Positions 56,807-64,000 of a stretch of DNA of 64,000 bases are shown here, one piece after another. The notes below the pieces were generated by a model. It was not told where the DNA came from. It made no database searches and saw only the letters and a program-made list of their open reading frames with translations. The stretch is from positions 15,492,020 to 15,556,019 of the forward strand of contig CAIIXF020000012.1 of the NCBI GenBank assembly GCA_903813345.2. Direction: 5' to 3'. Source of the DNA: Owenia fusiformis (Eukaryota; Annelida; Polychaeta; Sabellida; Oweniidae). Numbering within the stretch: the stretch's first letter is position 1; every line of letters begins with the position of its first letter. The position numbers and the translations under genes were made by a program.

Positions 56807-59800
56807 ATGGCACACTGGCCTCCCAGTCAGTTTGAAACACATAGAAAAACTCAACATGAAAGTGAGGGGAATTTCATTTCATTTTTTCAGTTTTTATGGT
56901 GACTATCAATGAGTAAAACAGATTTCCAACTTTTCTGAACAAAATATTAGTTTCATAAAGTCGAGCAAAAAACTTCAAACTATGAAACTTCCAAACGATT
57001 GCTTCTTGACTTTTTCAGCTGCGAACGGTATGCATCGCCCGCCACCAGGGCATCATCCAGGTCACCACCCTCACCCACCTGTGAAGCGGAGAAACTACAA
57101 ATTGCTCAGTGATCCAGAAATCAAGGGAAAAGCTGCTGAAAAAATATACAGATTTGAAGGAGTGGTTCCTGGGGTGAGTCACTCAACGAAATTTCGTCTA
57201 GTCGAATTGACAAAAAACAATGAAAAAAATAAGTCATATTAAATTGAATTTACATAACGTTGCTGGTTATTCTTTCTGTTGTAGGAAACAAATTCTGTGA
57301 TAGTTACTGATCCCCGGCCGAGGTTAAACAGATTTTTCAATAAACGACAAACCATTGATCTTCCTGTACCAAAGTTTGTGGTGAGTATCATGTATTTACA
57401 ATGTAAATCATTCTTTTGATCATTATTAGGGCCGTTGACATGTGGGGTAATGTTGACAAATTTGGGAAATTATTTTTAGGAAATCTCAAGTTTTCTCAAA
57501 ATCTTTATATTTTTAATAATTTTAGCTTGAGATATAATTTCTTTCAACTATTAGACTGAAACAAAAGAGATAAATAAAAAAATTGGCGAAATTGAACATA
57601 GATCAATCCAAGACTCCAGATTGTAGACTTTTTAGAATGGACAAAATCTAAGACTTCTTATGATAGACAAAATGAAAAAGGAAAAAATATATTCTTAAAC
57701 AATTAACAAAAATTATTTCTTCACTTGACTAAAAATTGTGATACCATCATCTTCTTTCATAGAAGTAAAGTCCAAGACTTCGAACTACATGTACTATCTA
57801 TAAGCTATATAAAAACTTGATATAATTTCCTGTTACATACCCTTAATAGATTTATTCATAGACATCTTGTTGCTGAGATTATTCTAAAATTATCAATAAT
57901 TTTTTCTTTTGACTTGAAATCTGGATATCATCATATTGATTTTTTAATTTCAAAAGGTCAATTGGTCGTCTGATATTAATTCTGATTTCAGATTTGGAAT
58001 CCTCCTTAATTTGATGTTTCTATTGTTGAATTTGGAGAACTTTTTCTTGACCTAATTTTGGAACACAATTTCTCAGAATTGGTAAAAGTAATCAAAAAAT
58101 GGATGACATATTCACAAATGCTCTGTTTCTCAATTACACAATGAAACAAATCTTGAAAAAAAATTGACATAGATAATGGACAATATCTTAATTTTACTTT
58201 TGACCTAGATATAAATTTGACTTAATTTTCAAGCAACCCAGTTGCATACCTTAACTGACCATACAGATAGATTTACTTAAAGACTTAATTACTTAATTTT
58301 GTAAGTGTACAGGAAAAAGCATTAGACTGCAGATTTTCAATATGGGGCTAATAAAGGAGATGAATAAATAATATAAATAATATATATACAGATCACAACT
58401 TGTAAAATGAAAGAAAATGAATGATGATCATTACATTCCAGTATGATGAGAACTACGTTGGAGTCATACCTCCTAAAGAAGTAACATTTACTAATCTTAA
58501 CGATAACATCAAGAAATCGTTCCTGGAAGATATGGTGCAAGGACTTGGAAAAATTGAGGAAGTTAAAATATATTTTCATCCGAAAAAAGTCACAAAACAC
58601 TTAGGTGTTGGAAAGGTAATTGTACATTTTGTATTTCATTATTTTTTTTATTTGGGTACCTTAATAACTGTGGAAGCCTCTCTTTCAAATGCTCTTAAAG
58701 TACTATCATACATGTAGTTAGATTCTTCGTATATCTCTTACAATTACATATGAACGTGAAATCCATAATCCATACTTACAATTTTTTATTTAATTTATTT
58801 TACTAGGTGATGTTTGAATCAACTAAATCTGCCAGGATGTGTGTGGAGAAGTTTGACCAAACATCTAAGATGGGTAACATAATGACAGTCTTCCTTGATA
58901 CAATGGGTATGTGTGATTTGTTTTCTTTATTATAATCTAGGTATTCACATTTTTGCCTCGGATACTTTTACTGAAGTGGGTTCCTTATTTTACTCATTCT
59001 GAATTCTTGCTCAAACAAATATTTTCAAAATAAAGCAATATTGATGGCCTGTCTAGGTTGAAAATAAATTTTTATCGTGTTTTAAATATTTATATGTACC
59101 ATTGGATTTAATGTATTTTTTCAAAATACTTTTTGCTCTGAGCTGAACCACTTTTTGATGCTTTTGAAAATAGGCTAACAATGTATGTATGTGGCTTCAC
59201 TTTTATCTCACTATGTTTTTATTCCAGGCAAAGAGAGGCAAAAAATTATTCAGTCTTTGATAGCCGATAAACCACAAGTTGAACCGCCCATGCCCAAAAA
59301 ATCTAAGGACAAATCAGACCCATGGGGTTCCAGTTTTACAATACCGAAACGCAATGATTTTAATCGGCCAAGTAGCATGGACCCTCAGGGAAGGATTGAC
59401 TCGAAAGTGCCATCATTGCTGGATGCTAGATATGGCGGTAGCCAATCAGAATTAAACATTACTTCGAATCAAGACAGTTACTCAAATCAAAGCTTTCCAG
59501 ATAATTACAGCCAGAATTCGGGAAGTTTCAACTATAGTAGTTCAGAGTCAAGTCAAAGAGAGCACCCCAGAGACTACCGTGGAGATTCAGCATTTGAGAA
59601 AAGTTCACATAGAGATCGTCATCGTCACCGTGGTGATGATGACCGTCGTAGAGGGTCACGTGATTCACGTGACTCTCGAGATGCACGTCATCATCGCAAG
59701 GATTCACATAGGCATAAACGAGATCGGGAATATGAGCGAGATTCCCGTAAACGTCGTGACTCACGTGGAGAATCAGATCGTGATAGTGATAAACACCGTC

Positions 59801-62800
59801 ATCGTGATAGGGATAAGCCCCGCGAGAAGCCTGAAGAAAAACCTCCAGAGCCTGAACCTGAGACTGATAACAGTAGGACCCTTAGTCTGGAGTCCAGGAT
59901 AGAGCAACTGCTACGTCAGTCTAAAGAATACACAGCAATGCGGAGACAAAGCTCAGAATCAACATCTCAGGAATCCAATCCCCCCATCCCGACTGAAGAA
60001 CCTCCCAACCCATTTTATGAAGATGCTGCTCCACCTTTGCCATCCCAGGATCCCCATGATGCCTCGGGGGCACCCCCTTTACCACCCCTTCCTCCTGAGG
60101 CTGAAGAATTTATGCCTCCACCCCCAGGGGAGGAATTGAATTACTCCGACCAGACAGGTACTCCATCTATAGACACTTATGCAAACTATTCTAATATTGT
60201 ACGATTAAAAAATGGAATTCATGATGAATTAGAAATGAATTATCCAATGGGGGAGCCCCCTCCACCTGGGATTGAACCCATGCCACCAGGTATGAGACGG
60301 GAATTTCCACGGCAATTTTCAAATAGGGACGAAGATGGAATGAGCCTATGTTCCAGTAGTGGAGATGAAGGGGGAGAAAAAAGGGTGCGACATAAACCTA
60401 AAGAGCAGTCTATGGCATCAGTTGTTGGAGACTTTATGAAATCACAGGGATATAATGAGCAATACATGCAAAACATGTACAATAATTTTAACCATACTGA
60501 ACAAAATAATTATGACTCTGAGGAACTGGAAAACGTAAAAGCTGATGATTCAGCATTCCTTACAGTCTTGGATCAGATCACGTCTGAACTGAAAAGTGTC
60601 GTCATGAAGGATTTGACGAAGAAAATGGTGCAGTCTTCCGCTTTTAAATCCTTCGAGTCATGGTGGGATGTGGAAGATAATAAGAATAAGGTGAGACATT
60701 CTAATTTGAAAATACCTAGTAATAAGGGAGTTGCTATTTAGCTGAATAAATAGATGTCAGCACTTGTTTTATTTATTTTGGTTGGCCCAGACTACCATAG
60801 GCTTTACCCCTTCCTAACTATCTGGGTCAGACAAAAGTCAATATAAGAGAAGTCCCTGATCTCATACTCCTAAATTATAGAAGAAAGACTAGATGAGGCC
60901 ATATCAAATTAGTTTTTCAAAAGAATAATTTAAATGGGTTTTGACAAATTTTTCGTTTATTTTTTTGTTTAATCAGTTATAAAAATATTTATTCTTGCAG
61001 CCTCAGAAACTTATGGGACCACCTGTGTCATCCTCAGACAAGCCTGCCACAACTAAACCAACCATAGCAGATCCCCTCAGTTCATCGATCGCCTCACTGT
61101 TTGAAACAAGAAGCCCTTGGAGTCAAGAAGGAGGTCCCTTAGGACCAGGTGGATTTGGACCCCAAGCTGGTGGATTCCTGGGTATTAGAGGGGGTATGGG
61201 TATGCCAAAGCTGCCTTCTTTTAGGGTGAGTTTTTTTCCATTTTCATAACTTTAAAAATTTTATTCAAATACCAAAGATATTATCAAATGTTTGTAGTAA
61301 CTCCAGTGTATTTAGAATTCAGTTACATGTAGCAAATGTGCATTTTTGGAGATTCTAAATGTTGAATATTGCACTGTAATTTTATGTTTGAATAAATGAT
61401 AATGTTTTGTATTATCTTATTTTTCAGAAAAAGTTCATTGCTCCATCACCAAGCAAAGAATTAGAAGAAGAATCAGGTACAAGTTCTTGAACAGTCCTCA
61501 GCTTTAGTCTCAATATAATAGTAAATACAGTATTAAAGTTTTTGATCAGTGATTCTTTTAAAAATAAAACAAATATAACAACTGGTTTCATTTCAGATGA
61601 AGATTCAGATAAGTCTGAATCTGAGAGTGACCTTGACATTGATGAGAAAGATGTCGCTAAACGTAAGAAGGCCATCTATACCAGTAGTGAAGATGATGAT
61701 GATAGCGATAAATCAGAAAGTGATGCTGAAGGTATGATACAGTCCATAAAATATGTTATTCCTATGAGAAAAGAAAGTGAACATTTCGAAAAAAAATCAT
61801 TCCTTTTTAAACCAATACATATGGATGAGAAAAAATTTGTTGTTTATAGGTGCCAATAGAAACGAAATTATATTATATTTTTCCATTTCATGTCAATAGT
61901 CTACAATGGATATTGTATTTAATTTAGTTTCATTTGAACTTATTAAATCTTTCAGAATAACTATCTTTAGCATACTTTATTGTCACAAATGTATTTATTT
62001 TGTATCCAATATTACCTATGAGGTACTTTCTAATCTCGAAACATACCACCATTATTTTAGATTCAGATAAAGAAGATAGTTCTGAAGAAAGTAGTTCCAG
62101 TAGTGAGAGTGAGGATGAATCTGAGGAGAGTGATGTGGATGTTGAGACTGACAAGGAGAAAACAGAAGAGAGGATTACATTACAAAAAGAAGGGTAAAAA
62201 GTGAAATCTAAAATATCTGAAAATTATTCAAATGTACATCAATTAGTTTAATTACTTTCCAGTTACTTTAGATATTTAAAGTGCTCTCTATCATCTCTCA
62301 TATCACTTTTTCGGAATCTAGTTAAAATTTTGGAAAAAGTGAATCAGCAAATGAAATATTTTACCATTTATATTAAAATTTTGAAAAAATAGATCTTTGA
62401 ATTACTGAAGAGCTGTATTCACGATTATTCTACAATTATCGATTACCAGTTCTGTACAGTAGAACTTGTCAAATGGTTATAGAATACTGAAGTGAACCAC
62501 CTGATAAGTGGAACAATATTTGAACTTGTCAAATGGTTATAGAATACTGAAGTGAACCACCTGATAAGTGGAACAATATTTGAACTTGTCAAATGGTTAT
62601 AGAATACTGAAGTGAACCACCTGATAAGTGGAACAATATTTGAACTTGTCAAATGGTTATAGAATACTGAAGTGAACCACCTGATTAGTGGAACAATATT
62701 TGAACTTGTCAAATGGTTATAGAATACTTAAGTGAACCACCTGATTAGTGGAACAATATTTGAACTTGTCAAATGGTTATAGAATACTTAAGTGAACCAC

Positions 62801-63538
62801 CTGATTAGTGGAACAATATTTGAACTTGTCAAATGGTTATAGAATACTTAAGTGAACCACCTGATTAGTGGAACAATATTTGAACTTGTCAAATGGTTAT
62901 AGAATACTGAACCACCTGATTAGTGGAACAATATTTGAACTTGTCAAATGGTTATAGAATACTTAAGTGAACCACCTGATTAGTGGAACAATATTTGAAC
63001 TTGTCAAATGGTTATAGAATACTGAACCACCTGATTAGTGGAACAATATTTGAACTTGTCAAATGGTTATAGAATACTGAAGTGAACCACCTGATTAGTG
63101 GAACAATATTTGAACTTGTCAAATGGTTATAGAATACTGAAGTGAACCACCTGATTAGTGGAACAATATTTGAACTTGTCAAATGGTTATAGAATACTTA
63201 AGTGAACCACCTGATTAGTGGAACAATATTTGAACTTGTCAAATGGTTATAGAATACTTAAGTGAACCACCTGATAAGTGGAACAATATTTTTAGATTTC
63301 AAAGGATTTCCCCTCCCCATGTTTTGCTGTATTTGCCTGTATAATCTGCGATATTCACATAAAAATTTAATGCATTACTTTAGAAGTGAAGATGAAGAAA
63401 TCACAGTTGATGAGGATATGGATGGCAAAGATGAAGAAGAGGATGAAAAGATGGAGACAAATGAAGAGGAAAATGCAGCTAAGGTCAAGGAAAGTGAGGA
63501 GAGAAAGTTGACCCCTGTTCCGGAGGAATTAGAAGATG
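56807..63538 (+). CDS. SETD1: SETD1A/B orthologue, histone H3K4 methyltransferase, 5' part (11 exons seen)
   Basis: Exons 56807-56861, 57019-57173, 57285-57380, 58442-58615, 58807-58906, 59228-60690, 61001-61225, 61428-61476, 61597-61731, 62061-62193 and 63384-63538 are all in phase (about 913 residues); the gene runs off the right edge. RNYKLLSDPEIK and the RRM (DENYVGVIPPKEVTFTNLND through SKMGNIMTVFLDTMG, about residues 70-193) align with human SETD1A/B, where this part supports WDR82 and RNA polymerase II contact. ESRIEQLLRQS near 416, the helical segment SELKSVVMKDLTKKMV near 650 and MPKLPSFRKK near 755 also match SETD1. The catalytic SET and nSET domains are not in the window. Residues about 304-393 are an Arg/Asp/Ser/His-rich block (RGSRDSRDSRDARHHRKDS) that I do not recall in human SETD1. 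Later exons are acidic and serine-rich. A shorter protein starting at 57030 is possible if the first exon is non-coding. Confidence 0.95.
62461..63290. repeat. 60-bp minisatellite, 14 copies, in SETD1 intron
   Basis: The unit begins TGAACTTGTCAAATGGTTAT and ends GATTAGTGGAACAATATT. Copies start at 62461, 62521, 62581, 62641, 62701, 62761, 62821, 62881, 62936, 62996, 63051, 63111, 63171 and 63231. Those at 62881 and 62996 lack the same five bases (AGTGA) and are 55 bp. Variants (CTGAAGTG or CTTAAGTG, GATAAG or GATTAG) are grouped in blocks, as in unequal exchange. The array ends 93 bp before the exon at 63384. Confidence 0.95.
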
Positions 63539-64000
63539 GTGAGTTATATCCTGTAATTGACACCTTCTGTACATGTACTGTACTATGTATTATATGTTGC
63601 TTTCTGTACATATACTGTAATATATATTACTAAGTATAACATAATATGGTGCACTATGTATTATATTATATGGCTCGTTTTGGACCTATAAAGTACTGTG
63701 TATTTTATTATTTGATCAAGAATCTATAAAATTATAGATACCAGAAAAAGACCCCAATATTTGTAATAGACAGATAGAAATTCAATTTTTCAATGCCCTT
63801 TCATAAATGTTGTTGTGAATTTTACCCTTTTTCTGGTAATTTTTCCAAAAACAAGAACTCAGTCAAAATTTTTTGTTGTTGTTTTTATTGAAATATTCCT
63901 GAATATAATAGCAGTTACAAGAAGTCCAAAAAGTTTACTATCCTGAAGGTCTAATTGTCCATCTTTATGTTGTTTATGTTGATCTGATTTGTGCCTCAAC
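63539..64000. other. SETD1 intron, 5' part
   Basis: This begins with the donor GTGAGT following the GAT-G phase-1 boundary. AT-rich, no further exon is seen before the window ends. Confidence 0.6.

Noticed and set aside
62443-62712. Minus-strand 20-residue repeat protein over the minisatellite
   Set aside because: A 60-bp repeat without stops in one frame automatically gives a periodic open frame. There is no start or splice context, and it lies in an intron.
1-64000. CRISPR array, prophage or bacterial operon
   Set aside because: All repeats are eukaryotic-style minisatellites or inverted-repeat elements, genes are spliced, and no spacer-repeat structure or cas gene exists.

Overview
This window is from an animal nuclear genome, most likely a marine invertebrate (lophotrochozoan or non-vertebrate deuterostome). 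The evidence is AT-rich sequence, spliced genes with consensus GT/AG junctions, a SETD1-type histone methyltransferase, a TMEM267 orthologue, a secreted serpin, and introns full of inverted-repeat DNA transposons, tRNA-derived SINEs and minisatellites. No bacterial operon, CRISPR array or viral gene is visible. The species cannot be fixed from sequence alone.

Layout. 1-9.3 kb: no convincing gene; short repeats, a SINE-like element and a 338-bp tandem repeat. 9.4-21.5 kb, minus strand: an 11-exon leucine-rich-repeat gene (about 1057 aa) whose LRR series is split by an Asp/Ser-rich insertion of about 400 residues. 23.7-26.7 kb, plus strand: a two-exon TMEM267 orthologue (210 aa) with a fold-back element and a tRNA-Asp-derived SINE in its intron. 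26.8-33 kb: repeat-rich DNA without a gene. 33.0-56.2 kb, minus strand: a 13-exon gene for an unrecognised, probably nuclear protein (about 1155 aa; helical N-terminus, long charged C-terminus). 41.3-47.2 kb, plus strand: a five-exon serpin gene lying antisense inside one intron of that gene. 56.8 kb to the right edge, plus strand: the 5' part of a SETD1A/B orthologue (RRM domain and middle region; the SET domain lies beyond the window).

The most unusual object is the serpin. An apparently intact inhibitory serpin is followed in the same reading frame by Thr/Pro linkers, three copies of a six-cysteine module and a basic Cys-rich tail. I do not recognise this architecture. The third module has lost two cysteines together, which suggests a disulfide pairing. 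The other main points are the divergent SETD1/unknown-gene pair with 561 bp between start codons, a frameshifted duplicate of an LRR exon, and transposons nested three deep inside the serpin's last intron.

Exon boundaries were read by eye from GT/AG sites and checked for reading-phase continuity; every multi-exon model below keeps an open frame through all junctions. Apart from the shared divergent promoter, nothing shows that these neighbours work in one pathway.
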